Origin: Lineus longissimus
Lineage: Eukaryota > Nemertea > Pilidiophora > Heteronemertea > Lineidae
Assembly: GCF_910592395.1 (NCBI RefSeq)
Contig: NC_088313.1
Coordinates: 15,702,437 to 15,766,436, forward strand
DNA length: 64,000 nt
Reading direction: 5' to 3'
In this document: positions 1 to 13,358 of the stretch, piece by piece
Layout of the letters: each line of letters begins with the position of its first letter
Position numbering within the stretch: the first letter of the stretch is position 1
Translations under genes and position numbers: made by a program
Notes under the pieces: model-generated
What the model was told of the DNA's origin: nothing
The model's database searches: none
What the model saw: the letters and a program-made list of their open reading frames with translations, nothing else

Positions 1-2186
1 TAGTATTCATCGTTTTCGCGCAAAATTGGCCAGACCAGAAAATGACACCCCTTCTTCAATGTCTTGTTATGTTTGCATAGATGCGTAAGTTATTAGTTTA
101 TGATGGTATAATTATTATTGGTCGCAGTTTTTTGCACAAAAATAATCGACCTTTCAATCAAGCGTGTCTGTGGAGTACATAACATCGCAGGTTAAAGAAG
201 GTCGGGCGAGATCGATGTCCCGATCAGGGTCATTTTTGAAAAACAAGTTGGTTGTCCTCAAATTACTGAGACAAGAACCCACACCCCATGCGGTTATTTA
301 AGGTCAGGCAAAGTGACCGATCAACATAAAATCAATTCGAAGACAAAAATACTTGCAAAATTACATGTACACAGGAGTTTATTTGTATCAAGTAAATGTA
401 AACATATACCGAGTGTGAACTCGTATTGAACGCTGACTTTTAGTACCCCTCGTACTTTAATTTGTTAACAAACATTACTGTAATGACAGTCAGAATGCAA
501 CTGCTAGTTCAAAAGTGCAGTACTTTTAGCCATGGCGTAACGTGTCTTTCCTATCAGTTGCGTCTAATGGTCTCCCGCCTCATAACCGAAACGACACAAG
601 AAAACCAAGATAAAAAGAAGAATGTGCAAGCACACAATCGAAGATAATCTGCTCCCATCACAACCAGATCGTTTCTGATGCTTGCTTCCAGCCCCTCCCC
701 AAGGCATACCCCTTTTATTCTGAAAACCCAGTTCTTTGCCTTGTTATCTATTATTTGTATAGTGAAGTTAATAAAAAGGCATTTTGCCTGTATACCGCAA
801 ACATCACCATTTCTTTGACTATTTCAATTTACATGGCAAAAGATCAAAAGAGCTCCATTGTTTTCAAATAAAGACTCTGGTTGAACCTTTGCGTAGTTAT
901 TACTTTATGGTGTTACCCGCGCAGCACGAGTTACGCTCGACTTCGGACACAGTGGATCGGCCTCTTCCTTCCCGACAAGACGATGTTTAGAATGACCAAG
1001 AATGACCGGTTAAATCCGCAGACGAGAATTCATTTTTATCGGCGCACATCACAGGCCCCTCATCCTCATCCTGAGGAAATCACTGGGTTTTCGCTTCTTC
1101 AACCCCTGAAACTTTTACAACGCGTGTGACCTAACAGGGTTAATAGGGTGAACTTCCGCCGCCCATCTGTCAGTGGCAACTTGCCATTAACAACCCTTCT
1201 TCACCTCTCCCCGCATCTTTGAAAGCTAACACCTTCGTTATCACAAAGGAGGGAGTGTCCAAATGAGGTTGAACTTAGGAGAGGGTGACCCGACCCGCAA
1301 ATAGTAGTAGCACGGGGGTGGGCGTGTTGCCTGTAGAATTATTTTTATCATGACCTTGTCGAGTTCAAGCGCCGTCCCATTTCAAGTCTTTAGGCGATAC
1401 CCGCTCGCAAAAAACCCACAAATAATAGCTTTGTCACCTAACATACATATTAATACCTCGGCCTCGTGAGTGAAGGGATAGATAACTTTGCTGATGAACC
1501 GAATTGTGTCACTCAGATTCCGATTTGAAGCCGCAGGTTGTTGGCCTTTAAGCGCCGTTGGTGCAGACCTGGCATGGCCCCAGATTTACCTCGCTGTTGC
1601 GTCACATCAATTCTATAAGAAGACAAATGCTGATAAAAAACAGGAACTTCCAATTGTTTGGATAGCTGAATTAGTTCTGTAACAATTTTACATCATTTTA
1701 TGTATTTTTGGATAAGGTGGGTTGGTTAGAGGTCAGCGGTCAAAGTTGAACATTATCGAAACTCAAATTATGTGGACGGTATTACTGACGATTCTGGGTG
1801 ATTAACGAATACTGACATCTGCTATTATGGAGGAGGGGGGGGGGGGCTTTCGGCATATGCCCCTGCGAGTGATTTTTGGGATGTCTGCGTAATATTACCT
1901 TTTACAACTAGATGTAACTTTTAGCAATCTTTTGTGGAGACAGTGTCACAATCATCTCTTGATCGAGCTGTGACGAAAACGAAGGTCACATCAATTGTTT
2001 TTATTTCCCCACCTTCAATGTCCGAGAGACACAACCTTAAAATGGTTGAGAGACAATAAAAGAATCACCTTTACTTTGTCCTCATTTTGGAGGTTTCCTC
2101 ATGTCTGGGCAGGCCAAGAAGCGGCTTCCTTTTAATGGGCAGTTAGAAATTCAAGACCGTATCTTTTGTCTGCTAAGCAAAGCATT
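1..2186. other. Intergenic, no gene recognised
   Basis: Only short open frames without recognisable domains are present on either strand. There is a G homopolymer near 1831-1846 and ordinary AT-rich spacer. It lies downstream of the COX15 3' end. Confidence 0.6.
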
Positions 2187-2192
2187 TTTATT
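2187..2192 (-). terminator. Candidate COX15 poly(A) signal
   Basis: A canonical AATAAA hexamer on the minus strand lies about 590 bases beyond the COX15 stop codon. It would make 2187-2782 the 3' UTR. This is inferred from position and motif only. Confidence 0.35.
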
Positions 2193-2629
2193 CAAAACAA
2201 ATCTGCATATGTATCACCAATAAACTCTTATAAATATATTCTCAGAGAAAAGCATAATCTTGGCAATGACAGTCCCTAGGCGGGAGATCTTAACATGATT
2301 GAGTGCCATTCTAGGCAAGAAGCAGACACAACCAGAAGTTGAACCCCTGCACCAAAACATTTCTATTTTGGGAATGTTTTCTAGGAATTACTTCATATTG
2401 TGAAATTTCTTAAAATATACTGTTAAGAAATAACCAAATGTTTGTAGGCATTAGGTTAGGGCATGGAAAAACCCTATAACATGTAAAGTTTGAAGTTTAA
2501 GTTTGCATTTATACAGCCCTTTTCCAAGTCAACCCTGTTTGGAGCACTATGGCATCCCTTAGTGCTCCAGAGGCTGTTGATTCAGAGCAGTTACTAAGAA
2601 CATCACCCTTCAAACTGGAACGTTGAAAC

Positions 2630-2700
2630 AACGAGGTGACTCGCCTCGGGAGGGTTTTGAACCGACTACCTCTTTGTCAGAAGCCTGGCACTCTAAATAC
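2630..2700 (-). repeat. tRNA-like (SINE-type) fragment in the COX15 3' region
   Basis: Read on the minus strand, this stretch resembles the anticodon and T arms of a tRNA, with a B-box-like ggttcaaaacc (plus-strand 2653-2663). No matching acceptor stem or full cloverleaf is visible. A decayed tRNA-derived SINE is the simplest reading. Confidence 0.35.
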
Positions 2701-2782
2701 AATGGCAATGAGCTTCATGAGTTCATTGAATTGGTCACCGTATGGAGAGAACAACATATTGTCCTCATCAGAATATATTCCA

Positions 2783-5700
2783 TTACTTTGGGATTCGTTT
2801 GAGTTCCTTCATGAGCCAGATACTGATGCTGAGAAGAATCAGTGATCCCGACTGGTGAGTGGCTGCCAATGGTGTGGGCACGTATGTCAAGAGTGTGGTG
2901 ATGCCAAGTGACACCTGAAATGAGACAGGTTGAGGTATGGTCAACAACTTGGAATGGAGAACTCTACTTTCTTGTCTTGGTCTAACTTGGGACAAACTTT
3001 TGTTTTTGAGTCACCAATCCACAGATAAAAAGCTATCAGCGTTGCTTAACTACGGTAATGGGGCCAAATAAATCACAACTCTACAGATGAAATTCCACCA
3101 CTTACATGACAGAAAAGGAGCTACTTTCAGTGAAAGAAAAAAAGAGAAGTATACCTGTATTAGAGCCATTCCCATTAAGGCATTGACTGCCATCCTCGCC
3201 CGGGGAGGCAATGGTGCCTTTCGACACATCCACCAGAATCCAGCTATCGCACACACCGTTGTTTCGCCCTAGAAAAAGATAAGAAAAGGATTCTTAGACT
3301 ATATAGAACAAATTATCGTATCCCAACATACATCTTCACACATTTCATTCCACACACCAACTCTTATACACTACAGTAGAACCTCTCTATTCAGGGCACC
3401 CTTTGGGACATAAACAGATGTTGCCCTTGAGAGAGAGGTGTCTTAATAACAGATGTCGAAATGAACAGTAATGCATCATTTGGTATTAAAACCAGTGCTT
3501 TTTGGGTGTCCTTCCAACACAAGTGTCCTCTTGCGGCTTAAGGAGGCTCCACTGTACTTACTAGATTTCTGTGATTGAATTGGACCATTGTGGTATTCTC
3601 GAAAATATTTTTCCACTTTGGGGAGAACACCCATAAGTCTTCTGGGATCCAATTATCTCCCATCTTGGGCCAAGAGTTGTAGACCAATCCAGCATCCAAG
3701 CCAGCAACAAAGGCACCTGTAAAGAAGAGAAACAAAAATCACGTCTTTGTTTGGAAAATTCTACTGAATAGTGGACATTATTTAACAGAGCACACTTTTA
3801 TTTGAATGGGCAAACGATATTCAAAAGTGCCGTCATCTATAGTATTTGGTTCAAACTAATGTCATCACCTGCTTGAATTGGGAAGTGTGATATAATTATC
3901 TTATACATGTCATCCGCAGCGAAAGGGTTACCTGGTCACAAACAACAAAATCTGTATTATGACCACATATCTACTAACCTGACATGGCAGTTACAAAAAT
4001 GAGAGCTGTGAGCCCATGGGCAAATCCACGTATGCGTCCCAACTTGGCAAACTCTTTAATCTGAAGGACAGAACGCTCTCAATTACAATCTTTATTAGTA
4101 ATGACAAAAGAAATTCTTAAAAAATTGATCTCCAATATTTCATTACTTCATTAGGGCATTGGTAGAGAGACCCTACAATATCTGCAAAACTGAGACACGT
4201 AGCGACATCTGTGATTATTGGATACTACACGTACATCAATCTAGGCTTAGAGAAGAAGGTTTCACAGCATCATGATTACTTACTGGTTGTGGCTTAAGGA
4301 CAAGTTGCAGCCCTTGGTAGAGCAGAAGGGTATAGAATATAAAAGCTGCGCCGAGATGCGATGCGAGTCGATACTGGCTGACCCGTGGGATATCAGTTGA
4401 TTCGGGTTTGTCTTCCAGGCCGCTTTTGACCATGTACCAACCAAGCAGCCCCTGGAAGAAAAAAAACAATGTAAATTGCCCACATTTAAATCATGCATGC
4501 TTTGTCGGAGACTGGCATTCTTAGCCTTGGTTGGTACCAAGTCTAGGACAAGGAAAACTGATATAAAACCTGGGGAGATGTCACTTGTTAGCCTTGGCAG
4601 GCAAGAACATAAAGCAGGTTGGCCAAAGAGTCATGACACTGACAGGACATATCCCCAGGTAAGGGAAGGGAAATCACCGAAGACGGAAGACCCTAGGGGG
4701 CCCTGCCAAGGTGGCGTGGAACAATTCTTGTCTTGTACAACTCGAGATGGCAAGCAATAGCTGTAGGAAAAGATGGAAAAATCACAACACTTACCTGAAA
4801 TACTAACAAACTGCCATAAATTGCAAGTCTTGGCTTCAGGGCCTTACTTATCCAACCTTTCTTCAGGAAATAAACTGCGGGAATAGCAAACATCAAACCG
4901 ATCGTTCTTCCCCACATCCGATGGCAGTACTCCATGTACCAAATAAACTTGAACTCAGTCAGAGTCATTTTTGCATGTGTTTCAGAACTGAAACAAGACG
5001 GAAATTTTCCTTCACTTGTGCCACAAGCTTTGGACAGGAAACTTAGCTGGAGTACAGGTGGCCTACAGCTGACCTGCCTAACCTGGCTTAAAACCTGATG
5101 TAGTTTTTTCAAACTGGTCATATTCAGTTAAGTGTAATCCTTGAACAAGCATGAATAAGTTGTGTCGTTTTGTCAGATGGGCGAACCACTATTGACAATT
5201 TTGTCCTCCCTGGCTCTAGCCTGGTACTAGACTACCTTTAACATGCAAGAGCTCCCTTGTTTCACCATAACAGCTGTCCAAGTGCTCAAGTAATTAAACT
5301 TTACTTACTATTTAAATTCTGGGAATTGCTGGTATTTGTTGAATTCATTCTGCCATTCCTCCTGTGTCCTCGGTGGCTTCATCCCCTTGATCAGATGCCA
5401 GTCGACCATCGAGAGACCAGACTCTGTCAATCTGAACGGTAAACAAAACAAACCTGCTAATCAACAGCGTCAGATGAATAGTTGAGAGAAGAGTAGTTGT
5501 CTATTCCTATTACTGCCTCAGTCATTGGAGTGTCCTATTACATGCTACCTATTGTTAGAGCTCCTGCAAACTTTCAGGCTTCTGTCTCAAGTCGGGCCTC
5601 AGGCAGCATCGCCAGTTGGCTGTGCCATGGTGAGAGTGCAGTGGCAATGATGGGAAGAGGGCCATGCCATTACTCCTCTGGCATCAACAAACCAATCAAC

Positions 5701-6899
5701 GAAATCCATTCTCACTAGATTCAATTATCGCTAAGAATTTTCATAAATTTCTCACAGGTTGGATAAGCATTTTTCAAAAACCATTGACAAATTAGACGGG
5801 TCCAGAAAACTTATCAAGAGAGAGATGTAAGTGATAGATTCTGATAAGTCTGTAGAATGTACCTGGTAACTCCTCCAATAACTACTGCCCCAAATGCCAT
5901 CCCAGCACATGTTAGGAGCCATGTTCCAACCAATTTATCAGCACGAGAGGGTATGCCAGTAGCAGCAGCTCCCTGATTGGTAACAGTTGTAGTCTGACGC
6001 ACAACTTGGGGTAAAAACTTGGAATTTTGCTGTAAAGAGAATTATTATCTTAAATTTAAAACATTTTCTCATTCTACTGCATAGTCTTTTACTTATTCCA
6101 TTAATGCATCTATTCTGGCATCGAAATGCTGGAAGCTAACTAAGGGGGAGAGGCTGCACTCTTCTCTCTTCCCTTCAAGTCTTTGGAAAAATTGTGTATT
6201 CAAGATGAAACTAAACACCTTTAGATGCAGAGCTAAACTTTTTTGTGAGGTAAAATCACGTGTGGCTCATGTCACTCTACAGGACTATGATGTCAAGGAA
6301 GCGCAACCAGTGCGATAACCATACCTACCCCTAAAACTAAAAGCCTTTGAAACGGCCATGTCTTCTGCCCATACTGCCTTACTGGACGAGCTAACTCTGC
6401 ACTCTGCGTAAAAAATCGTTTGCTGCTACATTGGGCGCAGGTACCTCTCTGAAATGTAAACAGAAATATCAAACAGCTGACATTATGTTGCATGCAGCGT
6501 AGTAACCGCACGTATCGTTTTGACATTTGGTGAGCAAGTTATGCGGTTGTGAGGTCGCAATGCTGAAACAGTGAAACATCCTGCAGCGGAGTGATGAGTC
6601 GATGACAGAGAGATGATCAATCACATGATGTCCTTTGAAATAAACAAGAAAACCCTCCAGCAGTTGCTGTTGCCCTTACAGTTCTAATCACGACAGTGTT
6701 CGTATTGGCCATGAAAGGTACATGATGACTCGCTTGGCCATCTACAGGAATTTCAGCCCAAAACCGCCTGCACATTTTTTGGGGACACCCTGTAGATTAG
6801 TTTTACTTCAGTTTGCATCCTCACCATTTGGGGCAGAATCTTACTCGTTGAAGACTTCAGGATAGTTTTCGGCAAACTCAGCAAACGTGTGCAATACAT
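2783..6899 (-). CDS. COX15: COX15, haem A synthase, mitochondrial (10 exons, 424 aa)
   Basis: COX15 converts haem O to haem A in the mitochondrial inner membrane for cytochrome c oxidase assembly. Exons on the minus strand: 6899-6825, 6448-6383, 6029-5863, 5431-5309, 4987-4795, 4451-4284, 4060-3979, 3716-3562, 3268-3155, 2914-2783. All introns are GT-AG and the phases agree; the total of 1275 nt gives 424 residues, against about 410 in human. Conserved blocks in order: [109 protein letters not shown], and [16 protein letters not shown] near the C-terminus. Candidate haem-ligand histidines lie in [25 protein letters not shown] and AATHQSG. Exons 1-2 encode a basic, poorly conserved leader ([17 protein letters not shown]...) that fits a mitochondrial presequence. 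They were chosen from donor/acceptor quality and phase and are less certain than exons 3-10. Confidence 0.96.
6740..6797. repeat. Short inverted-repeat insertion in COX15 intron 1
   Basis: The 9-bp sequence atctacagg at 6740-6748 is repeated inverted at 6789-6797. The right arm continues as a 'cagggtgtcccc'-like end, which recalls mariner-type terminal repeats. It may be a tiny transposon relic; no transposase is present. Confidence 0.3.
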
Positions 6900-7673
6900 T
6901 GTGACGTTGACAGTTAATGTTCGATGCAAATTTAACGGAAATCCACAAAAAACGGCTTTAGTTGGGCGAAGGTCTGTAAAGTGACCTTGTTTCGCAATTA
7001 GTGTTGCAACGATAAAACACTTACACAACCATTCCTTTTTGAAAAGAGTGTCTTATGGGTATATTTGTCAATTTTGAAAAATAACCTATATATATAATAT
7101 AATTTATTAGCAATGACTATTGCGTAAAGTGTTTAAAATGTTAAACTGGTTGATAAATACAGGTGGGGCCTTTTTTGTTGTTGCGACACGTCTCCTCGAA
7201 ATCCTAAAAATAGAATCCGTCTCGCAAATCGGAGACAAGACATGGGTGTCCTACTTGCCCAACCTCCTGCAGCAAAGTTTCCGCAGTATGTAAAGGGTTT
7301 CGTGGGTTGAGTCTGTTTGTTTTGTTGGTTCAGACAGGTTGTTACAGTCAGAGCAAAAAATAATGTTGGCAATGCATTAGGTGGTCTTTCAGACTGGTTG
7401 TGACATCACAGATCCCTCCGAAATGCGTGTCCTCCATAATCGCACCGATGTGGTGGACGCCAAGGATCAAGGTTGTATTCACCCTGACTCTTCCAAATGA
7501 AATCCTTTGATTTTTCCAAGATTGCAAGACCCTCAAGCAGTATATTGAAGACAACACATAGGTTGTGACAATCATGCGTGCAAGAAGAGACTTCCACTCA
7601 GTCTTGCCACAAATGATGTTTAGGTAGTTTGATTTCTCAATGAGCAATGAACAACAGGTTTTTGGGATATTCC
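6900..7673. other. Spacer between COX15 start and RNF103 3' end
   Basis: No gene is recognised. It should contain the COX15 promoter, but no TATA box or other element is clear enough to call. Confidence 0.45.
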
Positions 7674-7679
7674 TTTATT
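7674..7679 (-). terminator. Candidate RNF103 poly(A) signal
   Basis: AATAAA on the minus strand, about 930 bases after the RNF103 stop codon. It would define 7674-8607 as the 3' UTR, a stretch with no other recognisable content. Confidence 0.35.
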
Positions 7680-8607
7680 TCTCAATATTCATTGACAGCG
7701 GAATAACTTTCTCTTTCATGCCGTGTAAGTAAAAATCCCCCACCAGCTTGAAACTCTACTGGGTATCTTCCAAAACTTATACGTTTCTGGCATTTGTTCT
7801 GAATTTCAAAAACATTTTGGACACAATCCTCAAAGTTTTTCTATTTGGCCACAATCTCTGTGCAACTCCTGACTCAAAGTCTAGTCCTATCACATGTTAG
7901 CACTATCATTTACCAGTAAAGCAAGGGAGATAAAACATCACCACCACCACTAGTCCAATAATGAAATTCCATCAGATTCTGCCCACAGGACCAGATGACC
8001 CAAAAATCACAATTAGGACCAAGTCCAAAGTGGAAAACAATCTTAAATTGACTTATACAAAGTACAATCACTTCCTAGAACTTTTTGAGATTGCTGCACA
8101 TTATAGAAGCCCTTTATAAGAACTTATCATTCATCACTATTTAGATTAAAGCTTTTTATCTTTTCTCCTCTTTCTCCACATGCAACTAGCCCCAACAGTT
8201 GACAGAGCTCGTCACATTACCGTGCAAGTCTTGTCAATTCAAGAAATTGATTCAATTGAAGTACATAAATTTGGTGTCATGATATAGCGGGCTTACTTCG
8301 ATGAGTCTTTTCTAACATTTATATATTCACATTTGTTCTATTGCTTGTGTTAGAATGAATTACTGTGTATCGATCAACAATTCAATTTGTACAAGAGCCT
8401 ATTCTTAGACAGTCTGAAAAAAGGGACAAAGACACAATGAATACTGGTTAATGGCGAGACTTACAGATTTTGAGAATGATGACTCCACAACCTGAGAGAG
8501 ACATAACAAAAAATTTGCCTCAATGCCAGAACCTCTTTCGTTCCCGACTCAAAGGAATATCTCACAAGTGTAAAGATGGTCTTGGTTCCCCCCTCCGAAA
8601 AAACGTT

Positions 8608-11453
8608 TCAGTCATTATGACGGTGAGTGGGTATGCGTTTAGATTTGTATGTTGGCCAACGGCACACTGGGCAACAGTGTTTATCTCTTGCAAGCCATTC
8701 CAAGATGCACTGTTGGTGAAAGGAATGACCACATGGCAGGCCACAGATCAATACACCGTACTTGTAAGAATCAAGACAGATTACACACTCAGAACTGAAG
8801 ATCATTCCAGCAGGAAAAGTAGATCTTTGTTCACTTTCAATGTCTTGCTTACAAATGTTCGTCTGACTCTTATTCACATTCTCTTTTTTCTCTTTATTCG
8901 CTTCCACATCAACCGATTTCCCTTTTTCCGATTTCTCTGAATGGTCTAGTTTGTTGGAGTGTTCTTTAGCACACATGCACTGGTAGTTACCGTCCATGAT
9001 AAGATTCGCACAGGCATGCCGTGTCATTTCAGATGAACTCTGCAGACTAGGAGCCTGAATGGTAGGTAAACAGGGTGCCCCAATCGAGGTTGTTCCGATG
9101 GTTTCTACAGATGCTAGTTGCGACAAGTGACATTTTGTACCTGACCCAGAAGGGAGAAAACAATCCGTTGTGTCTGTACCACTATCATAACCTTCCCCAT
9201 CTGAGGACACCGGGCTATCAGTGACTGGGCCGTGGTACGGCCATACAGGTAGATGTTTGATGTAGTCAATTTGTATCATTGGTTGTAACCAAAGGTTGGG
9301 AACGGCGAGTCGCTCAATCAACAGCTCCATACCTTCCTCAAGGTCTAAATCTTGTGGCGTCATTGGTCGGGAGAGAGTGGCCATGGGTTGGAAAAGGTAA
9401 CTGGTGTACCCATCCCACGTCACACTCCACCAATCAGGACTAGCCATGTCCTCTTCGACCCCACCTGTGCGCTTATACTCGCGAATACCGACAATAATAC
9501 CTAGGATAAGAAAAGTGGCAAGAAGTACGTCTGAATTGTACGTTCCAAGGAGAACATCTTGACGTACCATGCCAGCTACGGAAGAACCACTAAAAAGTCG
9601 AACAAATTTCATAAAATAGAAAAGGACATGTTCCGAGGTGGGCAACTTCATCAGACCAAGAACTGGCAACCAAAGCATGAGAAGAGCACAGTTATATTTC
9701 CCAAGAGCCCATATCAATTTCATCATTCGTCTTATTGGTCCCCCTTGTCTTATAAAAAACTCAAAACAACAACAAAAGTTCAACAACAGGAGGCTCAACA
9801 TAAACATATCATTGACTTCAGGGTTTAACATCTTCAGGAACATTTCCAGGGAACTGTATGTGTAATACTCGCCATAACCTTTACCATATGTAAAATTTCT
9901 TTCCGGAGTCATAATGAAATACAAAGGACTTTTTCCAAATCCTAACCTTTTCAACACATTTTTACCTTCCTTTGTGTGGATGTTCACACGGCGAAATTTG
10001 ACTCTGCCAGTGAACTTAATACTAAGGAATGATAAAAACATTGGAATTTTCCGTAACTGGGAAAAATAATAAACTGAGACCCATTGTGTTTGTTTGTCCT
10101 TGATATGTTCGTATTGTTTTCGTTCTTTCTCGATCTCTCGAAAGTCGTACATATTTCGAATTCTTGATGCTATGTTCAAGTTGACCCAGTCAAATATGGA
10201 GTCCACGTTCGGTGCGCCCTTGAAGCTACCAAGCACGACGTTATCTTTGGCATGGACCCCTTGAGGATAGGCAAGAACAACTTGAGATTTGTACCAGCCT
10301 TTCTTGGAGCATAATCTGAAAGAAAGATAGGAGAGATTAGTTGTCAGCGAGATCAGTGGCATACTGTAGTGCAGATCACAGAATTTGCCAAAAGTTAAAT
10401 TTACAACCAACTGATATGACTATTCATTAAGAAAGTTATCCTTTAGTCAGAGGATATATTTTATTTTCTGACTGAAATACCTAGGTGGTTGTCAGTACAG
10501 GTTGGATTTGGTTTAAAAAGCTCATGTTTCGAATTATAAGAATACGTCTTCTTAAAATTCTTCACTCACCTCCAATCTGTTGAGCAGTCAAATATCCCAG
10601 TCCGAACTCCAAAGCGTACCAATTTCTTCACCAGATTCCGCCAGTCTAATTCGCTTAGCACAGCAGAATGGCGATCTTTCATGACATGAACCAACCAGAT
10701 GCTGTCCTTAGTGTCCTCGACTTCTTCATAGAAATGAGAGCCGCTGGTGAAGTTGTGACTAACTTGCAGGGCATCCTCTTCCTCACTCTTAGCACAGTCC
10801 AGTTCACCATCTGTCACATCGCCTAGAAAATCATACAAAATGTAAACATATCGTCAATAGCAAAGTATAATTTATCTAAAGGCTGTTGGGTACAAATATA
10901 ACTATGCATCTGTGATCCGTTCTCTATTCAACACAGATCAATTTACCACTGCAACACTACCAGTAATTAGCATGCAGGGTACTTCGTTTGGTAGCACTTA
11001 CTCCACTTTTTAAAGGGACTCTGTTTACACCCAAAATTGAGGTGCCCTGGAGGCACTAACTCCTCACCTGCTGCAAGCCCATGACCCCCAAAACAATTTA
11101 TGAAGACAGAGATGGAGGGAAAACGCAGAAATGAAGACAGTGTCAAATCAAGTTTGTACCATTGCAAAAGAGCAATTGCTCCTCAATAATAAATCCTATC
11201 TCCCAAGAAGAAAATTGTGACACCAACCTGTGTTCTCAAGCATCTCGGACAATTCCTTCTTCTCCACGATCCCATGGTAACCTATTCCACGCTGATCTAG
11301 GAGAAGCTTGAGGCGACTGACACTCAATGAGAATGGGTCCAGTAAACGACTCGCCACAAAACCGTGCTCGTAAAAAGCAACGGTTTCCAAAATTCTTGCC
11401 AAAACAAAAAGTATGGCAGCATAGATGCACAGGAGCAAAAGACGCCACCACAT
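8608..11453 (-). CDS. RNF103: RNF103/KF-1-like ER E3 ubiquitin ligase (3 coding exons, 728 aa)
   Basis: RNF103 is a multi-pass ER membrane RING-H2 ligase linked to ER-associated degradation. Coding exons: 11453-11228, 10822-10570, 10315-8608; 2187 nt in phase (human about 685 aa). The ATG at 11453 has A at -3 and opens MWWRLLLLCIYAAILFVLAR, a signal-anchor-like segment matching the family N-terminus. Exon 2 carries the luminal block EEVEDTKDSIWLVHVMKDRH and RFGVRTGIFDC. Exon 3 holds LSIKFTGRVKFRRVN, EVNDMFMLSLLLLNF, four or so hydrophobic segments, WDGYTSYLFQP, ERLAVPNLWLQP, an acidic/polar linker, and the C-terminal RING-H2 at about 670-711 (CVIC, PCGHSFHQQC, CCPVC) with all zinc ligands present. 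The charged linker before the RING is lineage-specific. Identity is very likely because the unusual N-terminal region and the RING both match one family. Confidence 0.96.
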
Positions 11454-12966
11454 CTTGTTTCCGTGTTCAATGGACCTAAAATGAAAGAAGCAAGCAGTCC
11501 GTATGAATGATGTATATATCTTGTAAGAGAAAGCAACATCGCAATCTAGCCTAGCTGAAGTTTCAAAGTGATGTAGGCCAGGCCTATCAGTATCATTAAT
11601 TAAGCCTACCACCGTGCACCTCGCACCACTCTAGTGAGTCTACCAGAGAGACATTGTCATTGAGAATGAGACAAGGAATCTCCTACTCATATTGACAAGG
11701 CACACAACATCACATTCGTCGTTAGCCATATGTGTGGGTGTGGCAGACAGGCCGGCTAATATCAAAGGCGGGGGTGTGTATCCCAGCTGGGGTTTGTTTA
11801 CACGGCAGTTAGCATGGGTGTACATCAATACATGCATTTTGCAGTGCATTGCCCGGATCGGACACGTCATCCGGTTTTCATGGTCAGTGGTAAAGTCGTG
11901 ATTTCCTGCCCTGGCATAGTGTAATTTACCTAAATTTCAGCGTGACATGTCTGTCTATGTCCTTTGAGCAGTTTTCATTGCTATTTGATGTTTGATATTG
12001 TTCGAAAGATGGTTTATTTCAGTCCAAAAATTGACACCGAACACTCCTTTGACAAGTCAAAATGGCGAGTGTTTATTATGGTCACATGACCAGGAGCATT
12101 CATTGCGTGTCAGTCAGAGTTGGAGGGAGCACTAGTTATTTTGTTGTAAAATTGAGCGGCAAATTCAAATTTTTCCGCTGGACAAGTTTGGGTGTTTCCG
12201 GTGTGTTTTTAGGAATGGCATCGATATTATACAGTGGGCCAACAATCAACTGATACATTTTTTCCTCAAAAGTATAATTCAACGAATATCTCGGGGTTCC
12301 CCCTCTAACATTTCAATTGCCCACTGTGAGTAAAGTTTGTTTATTATGGTGTCACCCCTAGTGAAAGGCAGGGCAAGCTTGCTTTGGCTTACAAGAGTCA
12401 CTCTTTACTTCCAATCTCCTATTTCTTATGCCTCGCGCCTGGCGAGAAGGCATTTTTTATGCTGTATTTAACTAGCTGGCGGCGCGGCTAACCAACCGGC
12501 CGTATCGGAAAGAGGTTACCAGCGGGCCTCGAGCCTTCGACCTTCCGTTCACCGCGAGGCGGAGGCCGGAACCAGAGGTCATAATTTCCAAGTTGACGCT
12601 AAGCTCTCAACTCAAAATTTTCGTTTTAAGTTGACCATGATAATTTCAGGGTTTGAGCCCTGGAAAAGTGTCCTCCCATATTATGGTGATGGATTAAGGC
12701 ATTATACTGTAGAGACCTAAGACCTTTGATAGACTTTACCTCGTAGATTTAGAGCGCAAAACAGAATCATAAATTTGTTTCTGGTATATTCTAACCTGGA
12801 AAACTTTTTGATAATCTTTTGAAAAAAGCCCATAATCGACTAGTCAACGTTTTGATATCGAAGTGCCCTGTTCTATCATATCATCATATTTGGGTCATCA
12901 TAATAATAAGACGTCTGTTTTGATAAAAAGTGTAACAATGGCCTTAAATAGCCTGCATATAAAAGT
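11454..12966. other. Divergent intergenic region RNF103 / FADS6
   Basis: RNF103 (minus) and the desaturase (plus) are transcribed away from this 1.9 kb interval, which ends at the desaturase ATG, so it should hold both promoters. A GC-rich patch at about 12470-12560 stands out from the AT-rich surroundings. No gene is recognised. Confidence 0.45.
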
Positions 12967-12976
12967 TATATAAAAA
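12967..12976 (+). promoter_or_regulatory. Candidate TATA box for the FADS6-like gene
   Basis: A TATATAAAAA string about 390 bases before the ATG. A second TATAAG (12990-12995) and an initiator-like tcattc (13010-13015) follow. Spacing does not single out one of them, so the assignment is tentative. Confidence 0.3.
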
Positions 12977-13093
12977 TTCCATACTAGCATATAAGGTAAA
13001 GCCTCGTTCTCATTCAGACGACACCGCCACCACGGTATTGATCGATAATATAGCAGATAAGGTCAAGGACAGCTGCATGCCTCTACAACTCAC

Positions 13094-13210
13094 GTCATTT
13101 TTGCTATTAAACACCTCAGTGCTGCATCTCAAGGAGTGGAGACCTCAGTCGAAGACATTTTTGTTGGACACATTCAGTACAGCATCTCAAGGACAGGCGA
13201 CCTCAGTCGA
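13094..13210 (+). repeat. Imperfect two-unit tandem repeat in the FADS6 leader
   Basis: Two successive units of about 58-60 bases share 'catttttg', 'gcatctcaagga' and 'gacctcagtcga' in the same order (first about 13094-13152, second about 13153-13210). The repeat lies just before the coding region, probably in the 5' leader or core promoter. Confidence 0.6.
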
Positions 13211-13358
13211 CGATTCGACTGGCTTTTGGCTATTTTTCGTCATTAACACGGACGTTTAATTCTCAAAACAGCCACTGGTGAGCTGTACGGAACATTTTAA
13301 CGGGCACGAACTAGAGGATTTTAAGATAAACATATTGGTTGTGACTTTAGGGACCGTC

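Noticed and set aside
6293-6526. A single 77-codon first exon of COX15 starting at 6526
   Set aside because: The frame runs through a good acceptor (before 6448) and past a good donor (after 6383) and cannot join exon 3 in phase at its later donors. Exons 6899-6825 and 6448-6383 fit phase and presequence character better.
8470-8940. 156-codon open frame on the plus strand
   Set aside because: It lies antisense to the RNF103 C-terminus, including the RING codons, and has no domain of its own.
13278-13358. Longer N-terminus for the desaturase
   Set aside because: The extension has only a GTG at its start and no ATG; the ATG at 13359 has strong context and gives a normal family length.
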